From: UBA1765 sp045629945 | GTDB lineage: Bacteria > Fibrobacterota > Fibrobacteria > Fibrobacterales > Fibrobacteraceae | Direction: 5' to 3' | Length of the DNA stretch: 64,000 nt | NCBI GenBank assembly: GCA_045629945.1 | Contig: JAZQSE010000041.1 | Coordinates: 62,001 to 126,000 of the forward strand | Shown: positions 40,721 through 48,356 of the stretch, piece after piece | Layout of the letters: every line of letters begins with the position of its first letter | Numbering within the stretch: the first letter of the stretch is position 1 | Position numbers and translations under genes: made by a program | The notes under the pieces: generated by a model | What the model saw: the letters and a program-made list of their open reading frames with translations, nothing else | Told to the model about the DNA's origin: nothing | The model's database searches: none

Positions 40721-43291
40721 ATGCAAAAAACTGAAAAAGCAAATAAAATATTTAGTGCTTGGGCTTATAAAAAGTCTGCTTTTAAAAAGTGGTTTTCTTC
40801 TTTACAATTAGGAAAAAATCATGCGATAGCATTTGCTTTAACTTTATTAGTTCTCATTGTTTCGTTTTTGATTTTTAATAATACTTCTGTTAGTTATGCT
40901 CGTAAATGGGATATTGAATTTGGTTTTTATTCCATTCTTTTAACATTTATTCTTTTGATTGTTGGCTTTGTTGTTAATGCAAAAACAATTCCCTTGCTTT
41001 TAAAAGGGCGTTTACCTTCTGGTAGGTCTTTTGGAATTTTGACTGTTTTTGTTTTGATTTTTTCTGTTTTCATGTTTTCAAATATTGAAAATTCTCACCG
41101 AGTTTTAAGTGATGAAACGAGTTGGGAATCCATGGCATTACAAATGTATTTCAGCAATAGCGGCGGTGTTTGTAATGAAGGTGCCTGGGAAAATGGAAAC
41201 CTAGAATGTTTTACAGAAGTGAATAATTTCAAAGGAAAAGCTTTAGGTTTTGTTCATTCTATTGCGTATCGCATTTTAGAACCTGGGCGAGACACCGCCC
41301 TTTGGGTGAATTATCCTTTTTATGTGCTTGGCCTTTATGCTTTTTTCTTGTCGCTTGTTCTTTGGTTTAAACGAGAATATTTTGCTTTAGCAGCAACTGT
41401 TTTTTTAGGCGGAATGCCAATTTTATTATTACAAGCACGTTCGGCTTCAACAGAAGTTTTATACATATTTTTATTAGCTATGCTTATGGCTTGGTATGCA
41501 CTTGTACCAAGAGAAAAAGTATCGTGGAAACATTTTTTACTGACTATTCCTTTACTTGGATTTTTTGCACAGACTAGACAAGAAACTGTATTTGCATTTA
41601 TTCCGTTTGCTCTTTATTATTATCGTTATTTTTTAGGAAAATTTTATCGTTTACCACTTTTTGTTCTTGCAGTAATTGCCGTTTGCTGGCCGTCTATTAA
41701 CACAATGGCTGCTTATCGTGGCTATGATTTCCAAGGAGGCGAACACGCTGCCCATTCATTTGAAAACTTGTGGTTTAATATAAAATCAAATATTGTAACG
41801 ATGTTGAATTTTGGAAAAGATTCTTCATTTGGCGGCATTTTAGAAAATCCTTTTTATACCACATTTACGATAATTCTTCTTTTAGCTTTTGTTTGGTTAC
41901 TTATAAGATTTATTTTACAAGCCCGTTTTATCCGAGGTTTTGTATTAGTCAGTTTATTTAGTTTGCAAATATTTGTCATTTTATTTAATGTTTCAGGGAC
42001 GTTTGAAATAGATATTAACCAACGTTATGTTTTAGTGGCTTTGCCTTTGTTTGCTTTTTTAATGGCGCTTGGTTTAGAAGATTTTTTAAGTTGTGTAACT
42101 AAGGGAAAAATAAAATCAGTTTCTAAATTAGTTTTTGTTATAGCAGGTGTTCTTTCTGTTGGGTTAATGCTTTACCATGCACCAAGTTTTAGAGCGAACA
42201 TGCTTTATCATAAAAATAAACTTTTAGGCGAAGAACATTTTTTAGATAAAAAGTTAGAATCGTATCCAGAAAATTCGTTGTTTGTTTATGCAAGACCATG
42301 GCAAATGTTAGCTTCTAGGTATTCTGGCATTAGTGAGCGCACTTTCTTAAATTGGAGTGACGCTGAATTTTCCAAATGGATGTTAAAAACAAACGGAAAC
42401 ATTTATCTGGTGCAAGGACAAGATGGGCGTGGAACAGTAAACAGAAAATCGCGTGTAGTGGGTTTTAAAACAACCGATCAAATTGCGACGATTCTTGAAA
42501 ATTATAAAACAGAAATAGTTTTGCAAGAAAAACGAAAATTCGGTTACCCATTGACTGTTTTTAAAATCCTTTCAAAAAGAGGCGTGTCGCTTTATCGGCA
42601 AAAAATTTCACTTTCACCAAATGAAGGTAAGTATTTAGTTTTAAATAAAGCTTTCCCAGAAAGTTTACCCGGAAAATTTTATTGGAATGAACATTTACGC
42701 GAAGAAATGGTTTTTGCCTCTTCTCAATCAGATACAATTCTTTTAGATTCAGCCTGGTTTAAGCCAGGGCTTAATCGTGGACGATTGGAATGTTTTTTAC
42801 CTGATGGTGATACTTTGAACTTGAAATACGATTATTTTGTTGACGCAAATGATGTTTCGCTGGTTTCTACTTGGGATATGTTAAATGTTTCTCAGGAATG
42901 GGGAGACCCCGAACGCAATAAAAGTGTTGAAAATAATGCGTTGACTATTAAAAAAGAAACTTTCAGATATGGATTAGGAACACACGCCTCTTCAAAAATA
43001 TTTTTAGCCATTCCTGCAAAATTTAAAGGAAAACCTTTACATTTATTTGGAGAAATCGGGCTTGATGATGAAAGTGTTTGTGGTGATGGGGCTTTTTATG
43101 AAATTTTTGCAGATGGAAAACGTATTTATAAATCACCAAGGCTTTACACAGAAGATAGAATTTCTGTTCAGATAGAAATTCCGGCAAGTGAAAATTTAGA
43201 ATTGGTAACGCTTGCTGGTGAAAATAAAAATTGCGACCATACGGATTGGGTAAATATTTGGGTTAAAACCCAAACGGAGCCTTCTCCATGA
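40721..43291 (+). CDS. GT-C-like polytopic glycosyltransferase fused to an NPCBM-like domain
   Basis: The 856-residue protein has about 12 membrane helices (about residues 30-490). The first extracytoplasmic loop has SDETSWESMA, an acidic motif where GT-C enzymes (PMT/ArnT type) hold their catalytic Asp. The soluble C-terminus (about 715-850) matches NPCBM/CBM51-type domains: FRYGLGTHASSKIFLAIP, LFGEIGLDDE, EIFADGKRIYKSP. Such domains bind galactosyl or blood-group-type sugars in glycosidases. The donor and acceptor are unknown. It overlaps the following glycosyltransferase gene by four bases, suggesting a shared glycan pathway. TATTAC (40711-40716) lies four bases before the ATG. Confidence 0.7.
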   Translation: MQKTEKANKIFSAWAYKKSAFKKWFSSLQLGKNHAIAFALTLLVLIVSFLIFNNTSVSYARKWDIEFGFYSILLTFILLIVGFVVNAKTIPLLLKGRLPSGRSFGILTVFVLIFSVFMFSNIENSHRVLSDETSWESMALQMYFSNSGGVCNEGAWENGNLECFTEVNNFKGKALGFVHSIAYRILEPGRDTALWVNYPFYVLGLYAFFLSLVLWFKREYFALAATVFLGGMPILLLQARSASTEVLYIFLLAMLMAWYALVPREKVSWKHFLLTIPLLGFFAQTRQETVFAFIPFALYYYRYFLGKFYRLPLFVLAVIAVCWPSINTMAAYRGYDFQGGEHAAHSFENLWFNIKSNIVTMLNFGKDSSFGGILENPFYTTFTIILLLAFVWLLIRFILQARFIRGFVLVSLFSLQIFVILFNVSGTFEIDINQRYVLVALPLFAFLMALGLEDFLSCVTKGKIKSVSKLVFVIAGVLSVGLMLYHAPSFRANMLYHKNKLLGEEHFLDKKLESYPENSLFVYARPWQMLASRYSGISERTFLNWSDAEFSKWMLKTNGNIYLVQGQDGRGTVNRKSRVVGFKTTDQIATILENYKTEIVLQEKRKFGYPLTVFKILSKRGVSLYRQKISLSPNEGKYLVLNKAFPESLPGKFYWNEHLREEMVFASSQSDTILLDSAWFKPGLNRGRLECFLPDGDTLNLKYDYFVDANDVSLVSTWDMLNVSQEWGDPERNKSVENNALTIKKETFRYGLGTHASSKIFLAIPAKFKGKPLHLFGEIGLDDESVCGDGAFYEIFADGKRIYKSPRLYTEDRISVQIEIPASENLELVTLAGENKNCDHTDWVNIWVKTQTEPSP

Positions 43292-44376
43292 AAATTTTAG
43301 TAGCGCCTCTTGATTGGGGGTTAGGGCATGCAACGCGTTGTGTCCCGGTGATTGAAGCGTTTTTAGAAGCCAAAGCAGAAGTCATTATTGGCTCTTGTGC
43401 TAATTTGAAATCTTTTTTTGCCGAAGCATTTCCACAACTAGAACAAGTTGAATTGCCATCTTATGGGATTGAATACCCAACACATGGTTATCAAATGCCC
43501 GCATGGTTACTTTCGCAATTACCGCGCTTACAAAAAATTGTAAAAGAAGAACATAAAATTGTTGAGTCTGTTGTAGAAACCCACAAAATAGATGTTGTTT
43601 TTTCAGACAATCGTTTTGGAGCTTATTCTACAAAAGTTCCTTCAGTTTATATGACACACCAGTTGCGTATTGCCTTTCCATTTGCATCGCGTTTTTTAGA
43701 AGGATTGGGTGTTCGTTTTCACGCTGAAAAAATGTCGAAATTTTCTGAAATCTGGGTTCCTGATTTGCCTGATTTTCCAGGATTTGCAGGGCGTCTTTCA
43801 CATGAAAAAATTAATAAGCCATGTCGTTATATTGGTCCACTTTCTCGATTTCTTGAAATTTCAAAAACAGAAAAACCAAAAACAAGTATTGAAAAACAAT
43901 TTTGTTTTTTAGGCATGGTTTCTGGTGTAGAACCAATGCGGACACATCTTGAAAATCTCTTGTTAGAAGCGTTTCAAAAACTTCCTGGAAAACATGCTCT
44001 ATTACTCGGAAAACCAGAAATAAAAGAAATTGTTGAAAAGGGAAATGTCGTTTTATACCCACACCTTTCAAAAGAAAAGTTTAGAGAACTGGTGTTGTCA
44101 GCAAAATATTTTGTTTCAAGGCCTGGTTATAGTACGATTATGGATCAGGCAGTCCTTGGAGCGAATTGCCTATTTGTACCAACACCAGGGCAGACAGAGC
44201 AGATTTATTTGAGTAAAATTATTTCAAAATTCCGTTACGCTCGTGTTATGAAAGAAAGTAAACTCTCTGCCGAATCTTTAGAACAAGCTTTTGCTGGAAG
44301 CGTTTATCGTTTACCATTTGCAGATTCCTCACTTTTAAAAAAAGCCGTTTTTGAATTTATGGAGCAATACAAATGA
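43288..44376 (+). CDS. GT-B glycosyltransferase, MurG/UGT-like
   Basis: The 362-residue protein begins ILVAPLDWGLGHATRCVPVIEAF, the glycine-rich N-terminal loop of GT28/GT1-type enzymes. The C-terminal half has FVSRPGYSTIMDQAVLGANCLFVPTPGQTEQIY, matching the nucleotide-sugar-binding region (RPGYSTI...PGQxEQ). No signal peptide or membrane segment is seen, so it acts on the cytoplasmic face. It is coupled by four-base overlaps to both neighbours. Confidence 0.82.
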   Translation: MKILVAPLDWGLGHATRCVPVIEAFLEAKAEVIIGSCANLKSFFAEAFPQLEQVELPSYGIEYPTHGYQMPAWLLSQLPRLQKIVKEEHKIVESVVETHKIDVVFSDNRFGAYSTKVPSVYMTHQLRIAFPFASRFLEGLGVRFHAEKMSKFSEIWVPDLPDFPGFAGRLSHEKINKPCRYIGPLSRFLEISKTEKPKTSIEKQFCFLGMVSGVEPMRTHLENLLLEAFQKLPGKHALLLGKPEIKEIVEKGNVVLYPHLSKEKFRELVLSAKYFVSRPGYSTIMDQAVLGANCLFVPTPGQTEQIYLSKIISKFRYARVMKESKLSAESLEQAFAGSVYRLPFADSSLLKKAVFEFMEQYK

Positions 44377-45065
44377 AAGAATTTATTTTTGCGTTTCCTT
44401 TGGCAGAATCAATAGAAAATGTTTCTGTATTTCTTGAAAAATTACAAATCAGAAATACTTCAGGGACAATTATTGTTCCTGGTTGTTCTGTTTCGTTAGA
44501 AGTGTTTGTTAAACCTGCAGTCCCTTCTCTTTCAGAACTTTTTATGGCTCATCGCTCATTAGACGAATCGGAAAAGGTCGCATTAGATGCTCACCAATCT
44601 TTGTTTTTTTTGAAAGGCTCTTTGAACGGCCCGGATTCTTTACGGGAAATAAATGCTTTGATTTCAAAAACGATTGTTGCAGGTGCTTTAGGCGTTTATG
44701 CAGAACATTCTGGAGCTGCCTGGAGTGCAAAAGCTTTTTCAGAAATGGATATTGAAAATGCGCCACTTGATTTTTGGTTGAATTTTATTGAAACCAAAAA
44801 TGTTTTATACTCGTTAGGGTTAGAATCATTTTCTTTGCCAGATTTATGTGTTTCAAATAGTAATGGCGATTCTGAAAAATTACAGGATTTGCTTTTAACA
44901 GTTGCTGAATATTTGTATTTAGAACGCGTTTTGGCAGAATCAGGAACCAAGGTTGAAACAGAAGAAAAAGAGACTTTTGAACTTTGTAAAGAAAGCTCGC
45001 CATTATTTACAAAAAACGATCCCGAATGGAATCGTTTAGGAACAATGCGTTTAGTAAAACGATAA
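44373..45065 (+). CDS. Hypothetical protein, last gene of the glycosyltransferase operon
   Basis: The 230-residue product has no signal peptide or long hydrophobic segment. It shows mixed alpha/beta composition with few recognisable motifs (IVPGCSVSLEVFVKPAVPSLSELFMAHRS; GVYAEHSGAAWSAKAFSEM; LDFWLNFIETKN). The start overlaps the glycosyltransferase stop. It ends three bases from the convergent dehydrogenase gene. I do not recognise its family. Confidence 0.6.
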   Translation: MKEFIFAFPLAESIENVSVFLEKLQIRNTSGTIIVPGCSVSLEVFVKPAVPSLSELFMAHRSLDESEKVALDAHQSLFFLKGSLNGPDSLREINALISKTIVAGALGVYAEHSGAAWSAKAFSEMDIENAPLDFWLNFIETKNVLYSLGLESFSLPDLCVSNSNGDSEKLQDLLLTVAEYLYLERVLAESGTKVETEEKETFELCKESSPLFTKNDPEWNRLGTMRLVKR

Positions 45066-45068
45066 TTT

Positions 45069-46259
45069 TTACACCAATTTCACGCCAGTCATTTCTTTCC
45101 AGGGAAGGCCCCATTTTCCAATTTCTGCCATAAATGGATCTGGGTCAAATTGTTCCATATTGAATACGCCTTCGCCTTTCCAGATACCTTTTAGAATCAT
45201 TGCGCCACCAAGCATTGCAGGAACGCCGGTGGTGTAGCTAATGGCTTGAGCTTCAACTTCTTTGTAACATTCGGCGTGGTCGCAAACGTTATAGACAAAG
45301 TAAGTTTTTGGCTTGCCATCTTTTTCGCCTACTATTTGGCAACCAATGCAAGTTTTTCCGCTGTAATTTTCACCAAGAGTTCCTGGTTCTGGGAGAACGG
45401 CTTTTAAAAATTCTAGGGGAACAATTTCAACGCCTTGGAATTTTACAGGGTCAATTCGAGTCATGCCAACATTTTGCAATACATCTAAATAAGTCAGGTA
45501 TTGTTGCCCAAAAGTCATCCAAAAACGAGCTTGTTTAAGTTCTGGGAAATGCTTTACCAAAGATTCTAATTCTTCGTGGAACAGAACATAGCTTTCTCTG
45601 TCACCAATTTCAGGGTAATTTACAGCTTGGTGTTTTGACATTGCTGGGATTGTATGGAAAGAGCCGTCTTTATAGAAACGCCCAGGCTGGGTGATTTCGC
45701 GGATGTTTATTTCTGGGTTGAAATTAGTAGCAAATGCCTTTCCGTGATTCCCTGCATTACAATCAAGAATGTCAAGAGTATCCATACGGTCAAAGTGATG
45801 CTTTTTAGCATAAGCCGTATAAACGTTTGTCATACCTGGGTCAAAACCAGAACCAAGAAGTGCCATAATGCCTGCTTCTTTAAAACGTTCATGGTACGCC
45901 CATTGCCAGCTATATTCAAAATGAGCTTCGTCTTTAGGTTCGTAATTTGCAGTGTCTAAATAATGCACGCCTTCTTTTAAACAAGCCTCCATAATAGAAA
46001 GGTCTTGATAAGGCAAAGCAATATTCATTACAAGTTCAGGTTTGTAGTCGCGAATAAGGGCAGCTACTTCTTCTGATTTGTCGGCATCTACTTTAGCTGT
46101 AGAAACAGGAATGTTTTGAATGGCACTAGCAATTTTATCGCATTTTGATTGGGTTCTGCTAGCGATTAAAAGTTCAGAATAAACTTCACTATTTTGTGCG
46201 CATTTTCTAGCCACAACATTAGCAACACCACCAGCACCAATAATTAACACTTTAGACAT
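45069..46259 (-). CDS. Saccharopine-dehydrogenase-family enzyme, probable carboxynorspermidine synthase
   Basis: The 396-residue protein has an N-terminal Rossmann fold (VLIIGAGGVANVVARKCAQN), DADKSEEVAALI, and HYLDTANYEPKDEAHFEYSWQWAYHERFKEAGIMALLGSGFDPGMTNVYTAY, the pattern of carboxynorspermidine dehydrogenases. These condense diaminopropane or putrescine with aspartate semialdehyde in norspermidine or spermidine synthesis. The decarboxylase partner is not adjacent. ATG 46259 has AGGAG upstream; the GTG at 46265 is less likely. Confidence 0.82.
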   Translation of the reverse strand: MSKVLIIGAGGVANVVARKCAQNSEVYSELLIASRTQSKCDKIASAIQNIPVSTAKVDADKSEEVAALIRDYKPELVMNIALPYQDLSIMEACLKEGVHYLDTANYEPKDEAHFEYSWQWAYHERFKEAGIMALLGSGFDPGMTNVYTAYAKKHHFDRMDTLDILDCNAGNHGKAFATNFNPEINIREITQPGRFYKDGSFHTIPAMSKHQAVNYPEIGDRESYVLFHEELESLVKHFPELKQARFWMTFGQQYLTYLDVLQNVGMTRIDPVKFQGVEIVPLEFLKAVLPEPGTLGENYSGKTCIGCQIVGEKDGKPKTYFVYNVCDHAECYKEVEAQAISYTTGVPAMLGGAMILKGIWKGEGVFNMEQFDPDPFMAEIGKWGLPWKEMTGVKLV

Positions 46260-46480
46260 AAACACTCCTTTTCTAGGATTTTTCAGGCTACAATTTAGGA
46301 AATTTTAGAATAAAGAAGGAGAACTCTTTTTAAGAATTAGTAAATAGAAATTTTAGAACTATGCTGGAATTAATTGAAACAAGATTTTACCATAAGCGAA
46401 TAATCTGTTATTTTTTTTTTCGTTTGCGAAAACGGCTAGCAACTCTAACGCAAGCGTTCCATTATATGTTTTATAAAAGC

Positions 46481-46506
46481 GAAGCCCTCCCGTTAAGGAG
46501 GGCTTC
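46481..46506 (-). terminator. Terminator of rnpB
   Basis: GAAGCCCTCC pairs perfectly with GGAGGGCTTC around a six-base loop just past the 3' end of the RNase P RNA, with a short T run on the minus strand. Confidence 0.75.
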
Positions 46507-46512
46507 ATGAAA

Positions 46513-46867
46513 GGGTAGTTATAAGCCGGGTTCTGTATCTTAATAAGACGATGACCATCTATCTAGGATTACTGTTACCAATAACCTCAAGCGACCTACC
46601 CGGAATTCGAAGGCACGAGCCATACCCGCTAAAAAGCGAATCCCTGCTTGGTCTTGCACCAGATGGGGCTTGCCGTGCCACACTTGTCACCAAGTGCGCG
46701 GTGAGCTCTTACCTCACCGTTTCACCCTTACCAGCCATAAGGCTGGCGGTTTGTTTTCTGTTGCGCTATCCGTCGCATTACTGCGCCTGGACGTTATCCA
46801 GCATCTTGCTCTATGGTGCCCGGACTTTCCTCCAGCCAAAAGCCGGCGGCCATCCGCTACCCGAAAC
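46513..46867 (-). ncRNA. rnpB: RNase P RNA, bacterial type A
   Basis: Read on the minus strand, the region has the conserved 5' block GGAGGAAAGTCCGGGC, then GAAACGGTGAGGTAAGAGCTC, the P15-type loop segment, and the 3' block ending in AGAACCCGGCTTATA. P1 forms from GGGTAG near the 5' end and CTACCC at 46513-46518. The length of about 355 bases is normal. It is the catalytic subunit that trims tRNA 5' ends. Ends are approximate to a few bases. Confidence 0.95.
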
Positions 46868-46981
46868 GAATTTAGAAAAATTCTTGCAAAAGTTGTTCGT
46901 AAAAATTTTAAAAGAAGAAAATTATGGCAAACCTATAAAGCATTGATTTTATAAACACAAGAAATTTATATATTCTCTTGT

Positions 46982-47695
46982 ATGAAACGATTTTTATTCT
47001 TACTTTCTTTTTTCGCTATTTCAGTTTATGCTGAAGGCAAGTTAGTATTCTCTAATGAAGTTTATCAAATAGGGAAAATGAAACAAGGCGAAACGCGCCA
47101 CATTGTATTAGATGGTAAAAATGCAGGAGACGCTATTGTTCTTTTAGAAACAGCAATGACTCAAGGCGTTGGAGGCTCCGATTTTAAATTCCCTAAAAAA
47201 ATTATGCCAGGAGAATCCTTCAAAATAGAGTTTAATTTATCTACCGCTTATGCCGAAGGCTTTATCACCCATAACATTATTCTTGTAAGCACAAACGGAG
47301 AGGCTTACACAGCCACATTAGAAGGCGAAGTCATACCAGAATTTATTTTTAGCGAACAGCTTTTAGATGCAGGCTATTATTCTCCGGGAGAAAAGCGCGA
47401 ATGGGTTTTCTATGTATGGAAACCGGATTCTTCCAAACCATCTTTAAAATTATCCAAAGAGGCAAGCAAAGATTTCAAAGCCAAATTCACGCCAGTTATG
47501 CTTAACACCGAAAAGTTAGACGACATCCGTGAAGGCGGAAAAACGCCGGGTGTAAAAATCACACTTTCCACCAAAGGCATTTCAAAAGCAAACACACTTA
47601 CCGGTCAAAAAAGTTTAAGGCGAATTGTTGGATTTGAAAGCACAAGCAACACAAACGCCCACCCAGAAATTCTAGTAATCGGTTATTGGAAATAA
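46982..47695 (+). CDS. Exported DUF1573-like beta-sandwich protein
   Basis: The 237-residue product has a short signal peptide (MKRFLFLLSFFAISVYA). It is followed by two beta-rich Ig-like units: VYQIGKMKQGETRHIVLDGKNAG...FKFPKKIMPGESFKIEFNLSTAY, then LLDAGYYSPGEKREWVFYVWK. The first unit has the GxxxxGE...N pattern of DUF1573/ASPM-like domains. Location is probably periplasmic or outer membrane associated. TATATT (46969-46974) ends seven bases before the ATG with no ribosome site. Its role is unknown. Confidence 0.65.
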   Translation: MKRFLFLLSFFAISVYAEGKLVFSNEVYQIGKMKQGETRHIVLDGKNAGDAIVLLETAMTQGVGGSDFKFPKKIMPGESFKIEFNLSTAYAEGFITHNIILVSTNGEAYTATLEGEVIPEFIFSEQLLDAGYYSPGEKREWVFYVWKPDSSKPSLKLSKEASKDFKAKFTPVMLNTEKLDDIREGGKTPGVKITLSTKGISKANTLTGQKSLRRIVGFESTSNTNAHPEILVIGYWK

Positions 47696-47743
47696 CTCTC
47701 GCTTGCCAAACGCAAAAAAAGTGCTAAATTTGAATCACCTCAT

Positions 47744-47817
47744 CGGGATGTAGCTCAGTCTGGTAGAGTACTTGAATGGGGTTCAAGTGGTCGATGGTTC
47801 GAATCCATTCATCCCGA
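47744..47817 (+). tRNA. tRNA-Pro (anticodon GGG)
   Basis: The 74-base cloverleaf has acceptor CGGGATG paired with CATCCCG and TAGCTCAG in the D arm. The anticodon stem CTTGA/TCAAG carries loop ATGGGGT (anticodon GGG), and GGTTCGAATCC forms the T arm. The CCA end is not encoded. Confidence 0.92.
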
Positions 47818-47823
47818 TTTCTT

Positions 47824-47852
47824 AAGGCTCTCTGCAAAAGAGGCCTTTTTTT
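47824..47852 (+). terminator. Terminator after the first tRNA-Pro
   Basis: A short bulged stem (AAGGC/GCCTT with TCTC/GAG inside) is followed by seven T's. Confidence 0.6.
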
Positions 47853-48014
47853 ATGGAAAGGTGATTCAAAAGCAAGCTTTTGAATCGTCGACAAACCTAA
47901 AAAATCTTTCAAAAAGCAAGAATTTTGAAATTTTAAAAGAAAAAATCAAAAAAAAACAAAAAAAATGCTTAGAAACTCTCTCAAAAGGAATTTTTTATTA
48001 TATTTGGTTTCGCT

Positions 48015-48088
48015 CGGGATGTAGCTCAGTCTGGTAGAGCGTCTGCTTTGGGAGCAGAATGTCGTCAGTTCGAATCTGGCTATCCCGA
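48015..48088 (+). tRNA. tRNA-Pro (anticodon TGG)
   Basis: The 74-base cloverleaf has acceptor CGGGATG with TATCCCG (one G-T pair). The anticodon stem TCTGC/GCAGA has loop TTTGGGA (anticodon TGG), with a normal T arm (AGTTCGAATCT). It shares the acceptor, D arm and most of the frame with the GGG tRNA 200 bases upstream. Confidence 0.92.
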
Positions 48089-48090
48089 TA

Positions 48091-48120
48091 AAAAAGAGTC
48101 GATGTTTATCGGCTCTTTTT
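48091..48120 (+). terminator. Terminator after the second tRNA-Pro
   Basis: AAAAAGAGTCGAT pairs with ATCGGCTCTTTTT (one G-T) around a four-base loop. Confidence 0.8.
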
Positions 48121-48148
48121 TTTGTTTTTAAAAATTTCATAAAATCTC

Positions 48149-48177
48149 TTGCCGTAAAAGCTGAATCTTTTTATATT
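48149..48177 (+). promoter_or_regulatory. Promoter of the leuA leader
   Basis: TTGCCG (48149-48154) and TATATT (48172-48177) are 17 bases apart. Transcription should begin near 48184, next to the leader peptide ATG at 48185. Confidence 0.6.
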
Positions 48178-48184
48178 CCAAAAC

Positions 48185-48232
48185 ATGAAACAGATAAAGA
48201 ACCTTTTACTAATTCTAGGTAATCACTGCTGA
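48185..48232 (+). CDS. Leucine-rich leader peptide of the leuA attenuator
   Basis: The 15-codon frame encodes MKQIKNLLLILGNHC, with four Leu codons (CTT, TTA, CTA, CTA) and one Ile in a run of five, then TGA. It is followed within 35 bases by an intrinsic terminator and then leuA. This is the classical layout of ribosome-mediated attenuation: shortage of charged leucine tRNA stalls the ribosome and prevents the terminator from forming. No ribosome site is seen, and the start is about seven bases after the -10, so it may be a leaderless start. Confidence 0.7.
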   Translation: MKQIKNLLLILGNHC

Positions 48233-48262
48233 AGTGAGGTTTTTTATCGTATAAACAGAATG

Positions 48263-48297
48263 CCCGCTTCAGTATTGCAGCGGGCTTTGCTATTTTT
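48263..48297 (+). terminator. Attenuator terminator upstream of leuA
   Basis: GCCCGCT (48263-48269) pairs with AGCGGGC (48280-48286), then a broken T run (TTTGCTATTTTT). CTTCAG on its 5' side could instead pair with CTGAAG at the end of the leader peptide, giving an antiterminator. Confidence 0.7.
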
Positions 48298-48356
48298 AAA
48301 AGGAATCTTTTGAACGTAGCTTATTCCTCTGCTTAAAATGAAGCAAGGAGAAAATT

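Noticed and set aside
46551..46954. Two overlapping plus-strand frames of 131 and 94 codons
   Set aside because: They lie antisense to a clear RNase P RNA, whose base-paired conserved blocks explain the open frames. The encoded proteins have no recognisable features.
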